A stretch of DNA of 21,873 bases from an uncultured Actinomycetes bacterium (GTDB lineage Bacteria; Actinomycetota; Acidimicrobiia; IMCC26256; PALSA-555), in the NCBI GenBank assembly GCA_937927875.1, contig CALEYV010000116.1:1-21873 (forward strand), given 5' to 3'. Each line of letters starts with the position of its first letter. Within the stretch, counting starts at the first letter, position 1. The notes beneath the pieces are model-generated. The model was not told the DNA's origin. It worked only from the letters and a program-made list of their open reading frames with translations, and did not search any database. A program made the position numbers and the translations under genes. This document shows positions 13,731 through 21,001 of this stretch, one piece after another.

Positions 13731-13755
13731 GCCGCCGGCGACCCGGTCCTAGGTT
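13727..13755 (+). promoter_or_regulatory. probable near-leaderless promoter of the WS/DGAT gene
   Basis: TTTCGC (13727-13732), a 17-bp spacer, and TAGGTT (13750-13755) end 8 nt before the ATG at 13764. The +1 would be about 13762, leaving a leader of some 2 nt. No Shine-Dalgarno is present, which fits. Confidence 0.45.
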
Positions 13756-13763
13756 TCCAGGCG

Positions 13764-15161
13764 ATGACGCTGGAGCACCTGAGCCCGCTGGACGCCATGT
13801 TCCTCGACCTCGAGGACGGCGTGAGCCACATGCACATCGCCTCGGTGCTGATCCTCGACGGCCCGCCGCCGCCCTACGAGGAGTTCGCGGCCATGGTCGA
13901 GGGGAAGCTGGCCCAGGTCCCCCGCTACCGGCAGGTGGTGCGGACCGTGCCGCTCCAGCTCGGCCGGCCGGTGTGGATCGACGACCCGCACTTCAACCTC
14001 GCCTACCACGTCCGCCACACCGCGCTGCCGGCCCCCGGCGGCGAGGAGGCGCTGGCGCGCCTGGTCGGGCGGGTGATGAGCCAGCAGCTGGACCGCTCGA
14101 AGCCGCTCTGGGAGCTCTGGATGGTGGAGGGGCTGAGCGGGGACCGCTGGGCGCTGCTCGGCAAGACCCACCACAGCATCGTCGACGGGGTGTCGGGCAC
14201 CGAGCTGCTCACCGTGCTGCTCGACGCCGCGGTCGACGCGCCCCACCCGCCCCCCGAGCCGTGGTCGCCGGCACCGGCGCCGACCGCGCTGGCGCTCGCC
14301 GTCGACGCGGTGACGACGATGGCCCGCAGCTCGGCCGAGCAGCTGCGCGCGGTCCGGGCCGCGACCCGGGTGCCGCGCCAGGCCGCCGCGGAGCTGCGCG
14401 AGGTCGTCAGCGGCTTGGCCGCCCTGGCCGGCATCGTCCCGCTGCCCCCGCAATCGAGCCTCAACGGGCCCATCGGCCCCCACCGTCGCTACGCGTGGGC
14501 GACGACGACGGTCGACGACATCAAGCGGATCCGCAAGAGCCTCGGGGGCACGTTCAACGACGTGATCCTGACCGCCATCACGGCCGGGTTCCGGACCCTG
14601 CTCGAGCGCCGGGGCGAGACCACCGACCGGGTGGTCCGGACCCTGGTCCCGGTGTCGGTGCGCGGGCGCGACGCCGGCGGCCGCGCGGTCGGCGACGGCA
14701 CCTACGACAACAAGGTGTCGGCGATGTTCGCCGAGCTCCCGGTCGGCGTCGCCGACCCCGTCGAGCGCCTCCAGGTCGTGCAGGACCAGCTGGCCGGGCT
14801 CAAGGAGTCGAAGCAGGCCGTGGCGGGCGAGGCGCTCACCTCCCTCTCCGGGTTCGCGCCGCCGATCCTGCTGGCGTTGGGCACGCGCATCGCGACCAAG
14901 GCCGCCCAGCGCAACGTCAACACGATCACGACCAACGTGCCCGGGCCCCAGCTCCCGCTCTACGTGCTGGGGCGGCGGGTGCGCACCGCGCTCCCCTACG
15001 TGCCGCTGGGCGTCCAGTGCCGGATCGCGGTCGCGATCTTCTCCTACGACGGCCAGGTCAACTTCGGCGTCACCGGCGACTACGACACCGCGCCGGACAT
15101 CGACGTCCTCTGCGTGGGCATCGAGCACGGGATGACCGAGCTGCTGCACCGCGCCGTCTGA
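13764..15161 (+). CDS. wax ester synthase / diacylglycerol acyltransferase (WS/DGAT)
   Basis: The 465-residue product has the full bacterial WS/DGAT signature: the N-terminal LSPLDAMFLDLED, PLW at 114-116 in DRSKPLWELWMVEGL, the catalytic HHSIVDG (His136, His137, Asp141), FNDVIL at 264-269 and NVPGP at 391-395. The enzyme condenses an acyl-CoA with diacylglycerol or a long-chain alcohol to make triacylglycerol or wax ester, which collect in inclusions at the inner membrane. Length is normal and no signal peptide is seen. It sits between a patatin-like hydrolase and a SAM methyltransferase, with a phasin-like gene divergent, so both synthesis and breakdown of storage lipid may be encoded together. 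ATG at 13764 has no Shine-Dalgarno. Confidence 0.95.
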   Translation: MTLEHLSPLDAMFLDLEDGVSHMHIASVLILDGPPPPYEEFAAMVEGKLAQVPRYRQVVRTVPLQLGRPVWIDDPHFNLAYHVRHTALPAPGGEEALARLVGRVMSQQLDRSKPLWELWMVEGLSGDRWALLGKTHHSIVDGVSGTELLTVLLDAAVDAPHPPPEPWSPAPAPTALALAVDAVTTMARSSAEQLRAVRAATRVPRQAAAELREVVSGLAALAGIVPLPPQSSLNGPIGPHRRYAWATTTVDDIKRIRKSLGGTFNDVILTAITAGFRTLLERRGETTDRVVRTLVPVSVRGRDAGGRAVGDGTYDNKVSAMFAELPVGVADPVERLQVVQDQLAGLKESKQAVAGEALTSLSGFAPPILLALGTRIATKAAQRNVNTITTNVPGPQLPLYVLGRRVRTALPYVPLGVQCRIAVAIFSYDGQVNFGVTGDYDTAPDIDVLCVGIEHGMTELLHRAV

Positions 15162-15184
15162 TTCCCCCGCCGCCGGTCGTCGCC

Positions 15185-15207
15185 GCCGCGCCGGCGTGCG
15201 GCGCGGC
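15185..15207 (+). terminator. 8-bp stem-loop after the WS/DGAT gene
   Basis: GCCGCGCC (15185-15192) pairs perfectly with GGCGCGGC (15200-15207) across a 7-nt loop, 23 bp after the WS/DGAT stop. It lacks a U-tract but lies just before an independent promoter, fitting a transcription boundary. Confidence 0.4.
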
Positions 15208-15221
15208 TCACCGCCGCGCCC

Positions 15222-15250
15222 TTGACGGGCTCACGGGCCCGGCCAAGGCT
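15222..15250 (+). promoter_or_regulatory. probable leaderless promoter of the methyltransferase gene
   Basis: TTGACG (15222-15227), a 17-bp spacer and AAGGCT (15245-15250) precede the ATG at 15257 by 6 bases. The predicted +1 is the A of the start codon. The -35 is a 5/6 match to TTGACA. Confidence 0.5.
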
Positions 15251-15256
15251 GCGACG

Positions 15257-15895
15257 ATGGCGACGAGCCAGATCCGCAACCCCATGTTCGCCCGCGCCTA
15301 CGAGCGCTGCGCCAAGCTCGCCGACGCCCGCGGCGCCCGCGCGCACCGCGACGAGCTCCTCGCCGGCCTCGCCGGCCGCGTCATCGAGGTCGGCGCTGGC
15401 ACCGGCTCGAACTTCGACCACTACCCCCCGGCCGTCACCGAGGTGCTCGCCGTCGAGCCGGAGCCGTAGCTGCGGGCCGTCGCCGAGCGGGCCGCCGCAA
15501 CGACCGCCGGCCGGGTCCGCGTCGTCGACGGGGTCGCGGACGCCCTGCCGGCCGGCGACGGCGAGTTCGACGGCGCCGTCGCGTCGCTCGTCCTGTGCTC
15601 GGTCCCCGACCAGGCCCGGGGCCTCGCCGAGATCCAACGGGTCCTGCGCCCGGGTGGCGAGCTGCGCTTCTACGAGCACGTGCGAGCGAACGGCGTCGGC
15701 CTGGCGGCGGTGCAACGGGCGCTCGACGTCGTCTGGCCCCTCTTCGCCGGCGGCTGTCACACCGGCCGTGACACCGCGGCCGCGATCGAGCGAGCTGGCT
15801 TCACGGTCGAACGGGTCCGCCGGTTCTCGTTCCGGCCCTGCCTGCTCACGGCGCCCGTGTCGCCGCACGTGATCGGTGCCGCCCGGCGCGCATAA
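15257..15895 (+). pseudogene. class I SAM-dependent methyltransferase interrupted by an in-frame TAG
   Basis: One frame runs from ATG 15257 to TAA 15893-15895 (213 codons), broken only by TAG at codon 71 (15467-15469). Before it lie MATSQIRNPMFARAYERCAK and the SAM-binding motif I VIEVGAGTGSNFDHY. After it, in the same frame, come LRAVAERAA, DGVADALPAGDGEFDGAV, LCSVPDQARGLAEIQRVLRP and GGELRFYEHV, the remaining motifs of a Methyltransf_11-type enzyme, then CHTGRDTAAAIERAGF. The interrupted motif reads AVEPEP-stop-LR, where homologues commonly have EPEPYLR, so a single TAC-to-TAG change explains it. This is either a true nonsense mutation or a sequencing/assembly error. The intact frame on both sides shows the loss is recent or artificial. 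Substrate is unknown; related proteins methylate lipids, quinone precursors or small molecules. Confidence 0.85.
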
Positions 15896-17206
15896 TCAGC
15901 CGAGCGCGGCCAGCGTCGGGGGGATCGGCAGGTCGCGCCCGTCGACGCAGATGCGGTCGCGACCAGCGTGCTTGGCCGCGAACAGCGCGGCATCGGCGCG
16001 GCGGACGAGGTCGTCGTAGTCCGAGGCCTCCTCCGACGAGGCGACCCCGAAGCTGGCGGTGAACGACGGGGCGTCGCCGCGACCAGTGGCGTGCGCGAGC
16101 GTGGCCCGGATCCGCTCGATCACCTCGATCGCCTCCTCGGCGTCGGCGCCGGGCAGCAGGATCCCGAACTCCTCCCCGCCATAGCGGCAGGCCAGGTCGT
16201 CACCGCGCAGGCCGCGCCGCAGCGTCTCGGCGAAGATGCGCAGCGCCCGGTCGCCGGTCTCGTGCCCGTAGGCGTCGTTCAGGTCCTTGAAGTGGTCGAG
16301 GTCCGCCATGACGAAGGCGAGCGAGCGGCCGTCGGCGCGCAGCTGGCGCTCGCGGTTCTCGAAGCTGCGTCGGTTGACGAGGCCGGTGAGGCCGTCCGTC
16401 GACGCCTGGAGCTGGGTCTCGGCCATCACCCGCAGCATCCCGAGCCGGTTCCCGGCCTCGTTGGCGAGCGTCTGCAGCGCCTCGACCGACGAGCTCGACA
16501 GCGGCGCCTCGACCGGTCCGGCCGTGTGAACGACGCCGACCGTGCGACCCATGATCGAGACCGGCACGCAGACGCCGGCGCAGCGACCGATCGTCCGGCC
16601 CCGCAGCAGCCGGCAGGCGTCGAGGTCCTCGCTGTCCGGGAAGACCTGCACCTGCGCGCGCCGTGCCGCGACGCAGTGATCAGGCGAGTCGACCGGGCAG
16701 CCCGGCTCGCGCTCGCCGTCCGGCGACGAGACCACGACCCGGTCGAGGTGGGCGTGGCTGTTGTCGGCGAGCAGCAGCTCGACCGGCGCCTCCGGCACCA
16801 CGACGGCCATGGCGCGGGCGATGACGTCGTACGCGTCGGTCTCGTCGTCGACGACCTCGAGCGCACGGCCGAGCCGGGTCTCGAAGTCGCGTCGATGGGC
16901 CTCGGTGCGCAGCCGTCGCTCCTGGCGGTGGCCTTCGGCCCCGTGGCGAAGGGCCCGCCGCTTGATGAGCGCGACGACGATTGAGATCAGCGGCACCGCG
17001 ATGCCCGTCCCGACGAGCCCGAAGATGAGGACGGCCGTGACGCTGTGCAGCTGGTGCAGGACCGCGGGGACCACGGCGCCGGCACCGGCGGCCGCGATGC
17101 CCGCCACCGCGGTGACGCCCGCGACCGCGCCTTGGATGCCGCGGCGGAAGTCGACGCGGGCCGCCGCCACGTCTTCGTCGGTGGTGACGTACTGGTCCTC
17201 GCCCAT
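15896..17206 (-). CDS. membrane-anchored diguanylate cyclase with Cys-rich GAF-like region
   Basis: The 436-residue product has two hydrophobic helices (about 26-50 and 56-81), a short charged linker (83-112), a GAF-like sensory region (about 115-262) and a C-terminal GGDEF domain (about 268-420). The cyclase motif is GGEEF at 343-347, a functional variant, with an RxxD inhibitory site (R334-D337) five residues before it; STDGLTGLVNRR and ADLDHFKDLND are also typical. It should make cyclic-di-GMP from two GTP at the inner membrane face. The GAF-like part holds five Cys (170, 178, 198, 209, 213). ATG at 17206 with GGGAGG 11 nt upstream is a clear start. Its stop directly abuts the methyltransferase TAA. 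Confidence 0.93.
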   Translation of the reverse strand: MGEDQYVTTDEDVAAARVDFRRGIQGAVAGVTAVAGIAAAGAGAVVPAVLHQLHSVTAVLIFGLVGTGIAVPLISIVVALIKRRALRHGAEGHRQERRLRTEAHRRDFETRLGRALEVVDDETDAYDVIARAMAVVVPEAPVELLLADNSHAHLDRVVVSSPDGEREPGCPVDSPDHCVAARRAQVQVFPDSEDLDACRLLRGRTIGRCAGVCVPVSIMGRTVGVVHTAGPVEAPLSSSSVEALQTLANEAGNRLGMLRVMAETQLQASTDGLTGLVNRRSFENRERQLRADGRSLAFVMADLDHFKDLNDAYGHETGDRALRIFAETLRRGLRGDDLACRYGGEEFGILLPGADAEEAIEVIERIRATLAHATGRGDAPSFTASFGVASSEEASDYDDLVRRADAALFAAKHAGRDRICVDGRDLPIPPTLAALG

Positions 17207-17299
17207 GACTTGCAGAGCCTCCCGGCCGCGGTTTGCGCGCCCGCTGGGTTGTCGGCAGCCGAACGCCGTTCCTTGACGGCGAGGTCGACATATTCGCCC

Positions 17300-17317
17300 A
17301 AAAGCCCCACGGTGGGG
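17300..17317 (-). terminator. Rho-independent terminator of the metal ABC operon
   Basis: Read on the minus strand, CCCCA-CCG-TGGGG forms a 5-bp stem with a 3-nt loop, followed by CTTTT. It begins about 16 bp after the last permease stop. It is the only hairpin with a U-tract noticed in this GC-rich window. Confidence 0.5.
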
Positions 17318-17333
17318 ACGGGATGCCGACGGC

Positions 17334-18209
17334 TCAGCGAGGCGAGCGGGGCCGCACCGCCTGGCGCCGGCGGGGGCCGGCCACGACAGCGGCGGCGTAG
17401 CAGCCGGCCGCGGTCGCCATGATGGCGAAGCTGGGCGGGATGTCGGGGGCGAGGTAGCTGACGGCGACGCCGACCCAGACCGCCAGGACGGCCAGGGCGC
17501 CCGAGCACCAGAACGCCACCCACGGCCGGTCGGTGAGCCGCAGGGCAGCACCGGCCGGGGCCGCGATCAGGCCGAGCAGGAGGAGGGCGCCGACGGCCTG
17601 GGTGGCCTCGTCGGCGCAGACGCCGACCAGCCCGAGGAAGCCGACGCCCAGCAGCCGGACCGGCACGCCCCGCGCCTGGGCCACCGACGCGTCGAGGCTG
17701 GCGAAGAGCAACGGGCGCGCGATCGCCACCACCGCCAGGCTCACCGCGACGCCGATGCTCGCCGCGACGACGGCCTGGCCCGCGGTGAGGCCGAAGATCG
17801 ATCCGAACAGGACGTGGACGCTGGCGGTGCTGTCGCTGGCTGCCGTCGACGTGGTGTAGATGCTGACGAACAGGACGCCGAGCCCGAGCACCCACGTGAA
17901 GACGCTGCCGATGACGACGTCGCCGGCGTGCCCGCGCTCGCCGAGGATCCCGAGGCCGACGCCGACGCCGACGGTGGCGACGAAGAGCCCGACGCGGGCG
18001 TCGACGCCGTAGGCGAGCGCGGCGAGCGCGCCCGTGAACGCGACGTGGCTGAGCAGGTCGCCGCTGAACACCTGGCCCCGGAGCACGACGAAGAACCCGA
18101 CCAGCCCGCTCGCGGCCGCGATCCCCGTCCCTGCCAGCAAGGCGCGCTGGACGAACGGGTGGGCGAAGAAGTCGCCGAGCCCGCCGCTGGCGCTCGCGAG
18201 GGCGCTCAT
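17334..18209 (-). CDS. Zn/Mn-type ABC transporter permease (ZnuB/MntB family), second subunit
   Basis: The 291-residue, highly hydrophobic product fits the ABC-3 permease family with about eight membrane helices. It contains the family's early block VVLRGQVFSGDLLSHVAFTG and the coupling-region segment RPLLFASLDASVAQARGVP, which meets the ATPase. A late GALLLLGLIAAPAGAALRLT block is also typical. It forms the membrane channel of a divalent-metal importer, probably as a heterodimer with the permease encoded just upstream. The ATG at 18209 overlaps the upstream stop (ATGA), so translation is coupled. It is the last gene of the operon, with a hairpin terminator behind it. Confidence 0.9.
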   Translation of the reverse strand: MSALASASGGLGDFFAHPFVQRALLAGTGIAAASGLVGFFVVLRGQVFSGDLLSHVAFTGALAALAYGVDARVGLFVATVGVGVGLGILGERGHAGDVVIGSVFTWVLGLGVLFVSIYTTSTAASDSTASVHVLFGSIFGLTAGQAVVAASIGVAVSLAVVAIARPLLFASLDASVAQARGVPVRLLGVGFLGLVGVCADEATQAVGALLLLGLIAAPAGAALRLTDRPWVAFWCSGALAVLAVWVGVAVSYLAPDIPPSFAIMATAAGCYAAAVVAGPRRRQAVRPRSPR

Positions 18210-19084
18210 CGGGCGAGCCGCAGTCGGTGCCGGCCGGTCGCCATCCACCGGGCGCCATGGACCAGGAGGTACGCGGCGAAGGCGAGGGTCGTGATCGTGA
18301 AGCCGCTCGGGTAGTCGGTGAAGTAGGAGATGGCGAGCCCCACCCAGGTCGCCAGCAGCGCCTGCGCGACGGCCAGCGCCGCGCTCAGCACGGGACGAGC
18401 GGTGATCGCCTGCGCCGTCGCCGGTGGCACGACGAGCAGCGAGAACACGAGCAGCGCCCCCGTGATCTGGCTCGTCTCGGCGACCGCCAGCGCGACCACG
18501 ACGAGGAACACGGTGGACACCACCCGGACCGGGACGCCCCGGGCCGCCGCGACGTCGGGATCGATGGACGCGAAGCGCAGCGGGCGGGCGATCACCGCCA
18601 GCGCGATGAGCGCGCCCAGCCCGACCGCGAGCAGGGTGCGGACCTGCGCGTCGGTGATGCCGAGGAAGCTGCCGAACAGCAGCGTGTTCACGTCCTCGAG
18701 GAGCCCGTGGTAGAGGGTCACGAACAGGAACCCGCACGCGAGCGCGAACGCCTGCACGGTGCCGACGACGGCCGACTCCTCGCTGAACTCGCCCGGCCGG
18801 CCCCGGCGCACCGCGCCGATCACCAGCGCCCCGGCGACGCAGAAGCCGAAGTAGCCCCAGGCGGCGCTGATCCCGATCAGCACCGCGCCGGACGCGCCGG
18901 GGAAGGCGATGATCGCCAGGGTGTGACCGACGAAGCTCTGCCGGCGCAGCACGAGGAACCAGCCGATGAGCCCAGCCACCACCGCGACGACGGTCCCCGC
19001 TCGGTAGGCGTTGACCATGAAGTGGAACTGGAACAGCTGGTGCAGGTCCGAGCCCAGGTCCCAGGTGAAGCCGTCGGCGAGCAT
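18206..19084 (-). CDS. Zn/Mn-type ABC transporter permease (ZnuB/MntB family), first subunit
   Basis: The 292-residue ABC-3 family permease has an N-terminal FQFHFMVNAYRAGTVVAVVA, then VLRRQSFVGHTLAIIAFPGA, and the ATPase-coupling segment RPLRFASIDPDVAAARGVP. Its second half, ETSQITGALLVFSLLVVPPA, matches the family's membrane core. It is clearly related to, but distinct from, the downstream permease. Where that one has LSHVAF, this one has LAIIAF and lacks the His. Two different permeases suggest a SitCD/MntCD-like heterodimer instead of the ZnuB homodimer. It starts 6 bp after the ATPase stop and ends overlapping the next permease. Confidence 0.9.
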   Translation of the reverse strand: MLADGFTWDLGSDLHQLFQFHFMVNAYRAGTVVAVVAGLIGWFLVLRRQSFVGHTLAIIAFPGASGAVLIGISAAWGYFGFCVAGALVIGAVRRGRPGEFSEESAVVGTVQAFALACGFLFVTLYHGLLEDVNTLLFGSFLGITDAQVRTLLAVGLGALIALAVIARPLRFASIDPDVAAARGVPVRVVSTVFLVVVALAVAETSQITGALLVFSLLVVPPATAQAITARPVLSAALAVAQALLATWVGLAISYFTDYPSGFTITTLAFAAYLLVHGARWMATGRHRLRLAR

Positions 19085-19090
19085 GGGCGG

Positions 19091-19996
19091 TCAGCCGGCC
19101 GGCGCCTCGTGGGGGTGCAGCTGCGGGTGGTAGCTCGCCGCCTCGGGATGACCGACGACGACAAGCCGACCGTCCGAGGTGCGCAGCACCTCGATCGGCG
19201 TCCCGTACAGCGCGGACAGGGTGGGGCCGCTGATCACGACCTCGGGCGCCCCGACGAGGGCCCGACCACCGGCGAGGTACAGGACCCGATCCACATAGGG
19301 CAGCACCGGGTTCACGTCGTGGGCGACGATCAGGACCGCGATCTGCTCGGTGTCGCTGATGTCGGCGATCAGCGCCGCGACCGCGGCCTGGTTCGCCAGG
19401 TCGAGGCTGTCGAGCGGCTCGTCGAGGAGCAGCAGGCGGGGCTCGCGCGCGAGCGCCTGTGCGATGAGGAGCCGCTGCTGCTCGCCGCCGGACAGCTGCC
19501 CGATCCGTCGCCCGGCGAGGTCGGTCGCGCCGACGAGCTCGAGCAGCTGCTCGAGCCGGTCACGCACCGGTCCGGTGCTGCGCAGCGGGACGCCCCACCG
19601 GTCACCGTCGAGCCCGAGGCGAACCACGTCGATCCCGCGCACCGGCAGGCTGGGATCGAAGCTGCGGCGCTGCGGCAGGTAGCCGATGTCGCGGTTCCCG
19701 ACGCCGGGCCGGCGCCCCGCGACCCGGACGCGGCCCGATGCGGTGGGGATGAGCCCGAGCAGCGTCTTCAGCAACGTGGACTTGCCCGCCCCGTTCGGGC
19801 CGAGCACGGCGAGGAACTCGCCGGGGGCGACCGTCAGCGTCAGGTCCGACCAGACCGGACGGCCGCCGAGCTCGACGCCCGCCGCCTCCAGCTCGACGAC
19901 CGGGTCGGCGCCGAGCGGCGAAGGCGCGCTCGATGCGCCACCGGTCTCGTCCGCCGGCGTCACCGTCCGCAGCCCGCGACGCTCGGACTCGCTCAC
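19091..19996 (-). CDS. Zn/Mn-type ABC transporter ATP-binding protein (ZnuC/MntA family)
   Basis: The 301-residue product is a complete ABC nucleotide-binding subunit: Walker A GPNGAGKST (66-74), Q-loop YLPQR (Gln109), signature LSGGEQQR (168-175), Walker B LLLLDEP (188-194) and H-loop AHD (His226). RSFDPSLPVRGIDVVRLG after the Q-loop is typical of metal importers. It powers uptake by ATP hydrolysis on the cytoplasmic side. An extra N-terminal stretch of about 30 polar residues precedes the first strand, so a later start is possible. The GTG at 19996 overlaps the binding-protein stop (GTGA), which favours it through translational coupling. The C-terminus is His-rich (HPQLHPHE), which might bind metal. 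Confidence 0.93.
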   Translation of the reverse strand: MSESERRGLRTVTPADETGGASSAPSPLGADPVVELEAAGVELGGRPVWSDLTLTVAPGEFLAVLGPNGAGKSTLLKTLLGLIPTASGRVRVAGRRPGVGNRDIGYLPQRRSFDPSLPVRGIDVVRLGLDGDRWGVPLRSTGPVRDRLEQLLELVGATDLAGRRIGQLSGGEQQRLLIAQALAREPRLLLLDEPLDSLDLANQAAVAALIADISDTEQIAVLIVAHDVNPVLPYVDRVLYLAGGRALVGAPEVVISGPTLSALYGTPIEVLRTSDGRLVVVGHPEAASYHPQLHPHEAPAG

Positions 19997-20931
19997 CGAC
20001 CGGTCGCCCGCATCAGGGCGGCCCGCAGGCGCTGGAGCTCACTGACCTGCCAGGCCTGGAAGGTCGCCGCGGCAGGGGCCAGCGTCTCGGTGACCGTCGT
20101 AACGGGAATCCCCTGACCCCTCGCGGCCTTGACGATCGTCTGCACGTCCGGCGTCGAGTTCTGGGAGTTGTAGACGAACACCTTGATCTGGCGGGCCTGG
20201 ACCTGGCGGTCGACCGCCTCCTTGTCGGCGGCGGTGGGATCCGTGCCCTCCGCGACGGCCTTGAGGAACGAAGGCGGCGTCAGCAGGCGCAGCCCGAGCC
20301 CGTCGGCGAGCGGCGAGACGATGCTCTCCGAGGCGCCGATCGGCGTCCCCGCGTACTTCGTCCGGATGTCGTTGATCAGCGCGTGGTACGGCTGCAGGCC
20401 GCTGGTCTCGAACGCCGTGCGCTGGGCACCGAAGTAGCCCGCGTCCGGCGGCGAGAGCCGCTGAAGATCGGCCGTCACCTGGCTGACGAATCGCTCGACG
20501 CTGGTCGGCGAGTACCACTGGTGCGGGTTGTCACCGTCGCTGAGCCCGAGCAGCTCTCCGACGACCAGCACCCTGCGGGTGCGACTCGGGTTCGCGTCGA
20601 GGGCCTTCTGGGCCCAGGTGTCATACCCGATCCCGTTCACGACCACGTACCGGGCGCTGGCGATGCTGCGGGTGTCGCTCGGCTTCGCCTCGTAGGAGTG
20701 CGGATCGGTGTTCGGGTTCGTGATGATGCTCGTCACCCGCGCCCGGGACCCGGCCAGCTGCCTCACGATGCTGCCCCAGAAGTTCTCCGCCGCCACGACG
20801 CTGATCGGCGGGCGGGTGGCCGCGCGACCCGATGCGCTCGCGCTCGCCGGCCCGGCGATGACGAGGGCGACGACCAGCGCGAGGAACGCGGCCGTCCACC
20901 GCCCGGCCCTGGCCCGTGACCGTCCCCGCAC
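19993..20931 (-). CDS. Zn/Mn-type ABC transporter substrate-binding protein (ZnuA/MntC-like)
   Basis: The 312-residue product begins with an Arg-rich n-region, a hydrophobic core (13-28) and an ASASA-type cleavage region, giving export to the cell surface; no lipobox Cys is present. ISVVAAENFWGSIVRQLAG opens the cluster A-I fold. Likely metal ligands by comparison with PsaA/MntC/ZnuA are His78 (DPHSYE), His137 (NPHQWY) and Glu202 (GASESI), with Glu282 (TETLAP) possibly the fourth. The His-rich loop typical of many ZnuA proteins is absent, so Mn or Zn cannot be decided. It is the first gene of a four-gene operon. GTG at 20931 is preceded by GAGGGAG about 11 nt upstream. Confidence 0.92.
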   Translation of the reverse strand: MRGRSRARAGRWTAAFLALVVALVIAGPASASASGRAATRPPISVVAAENFWGSIVRQLAGSRARVTSIITNPNTDPHSYEAKPSDTRSIASARYVVVNGIGYDTWAQKALDANPSRTRRVLVVGELLGLSDGDNPHQWYSPTSVERFVSQVTADLQRLSPPDAGYFGAQRTAFETSGLQPYHALINDIRTKYAGTPIGASESIVSPLADGLGLRLLTPPSFLKAVAEGTDPTAADKEAVDRQVQARQIKVFVYNSQNSTPDVQTIVKAARGQGIPVTTVTETLAPAAATFQAWQVSELQRLRAALMRATGR

Positions 20932-20965
20932 CGTGGCTTACTCCCTCGCTGACGTATCGGTGCCG

Positions 20966-20994
20966 AGGATATTTGAGAATGATTACTATTACAA
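20966..20994 (-). promoter_or_regulatory. promoter of the metal ABC operon
   Basis: On the minus strand TTGTAA (20994-20989), a 17-bp spacer and TATCCT (20971-20966) form a recognisable sigma70-type promoter, with +1 near 20959. The leader to the GTG at 20931 is about 28 nt and contains the Shine-Dalgarno. The patch is AT-rich compared with the rest of the window. Confidence 0.65.
20972..20992. promoter_or_regulatory. Fur/Zur-family metalloregulator box
   Basis: TTTGAGAATGATTACTATTAC reads across the promoter spacer. Its core TGAGAATGATTACTA resembles the 7-1-7 TGANAATNATTNTCA operator used by Zur and Fur in high-GC Gram-positives, with AAT-N-ATT conserved and outer bases degenerate. Located between -35 and -10, it would block RNA polymerase when the metal-loaded repressor binds. 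The regulator gene is not in this window; MntR- or Mur-type control is possible. Confidence 0.55.
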
Positions 20995-21001
20995 GCCGGG
21001 A

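Noticed and set aside
15467..15469. TAG in the methyltransferase read as a recoded sense codon (for example pyrrolysine or a TAG-recoded genetic code)
   Set aside because: TAG is the normal stop of at least three genes here (GT39-like at 182, GH29-like at 9239, phasin-like at 12310), and this methyltransferase family is not known to use pyrrolysine.
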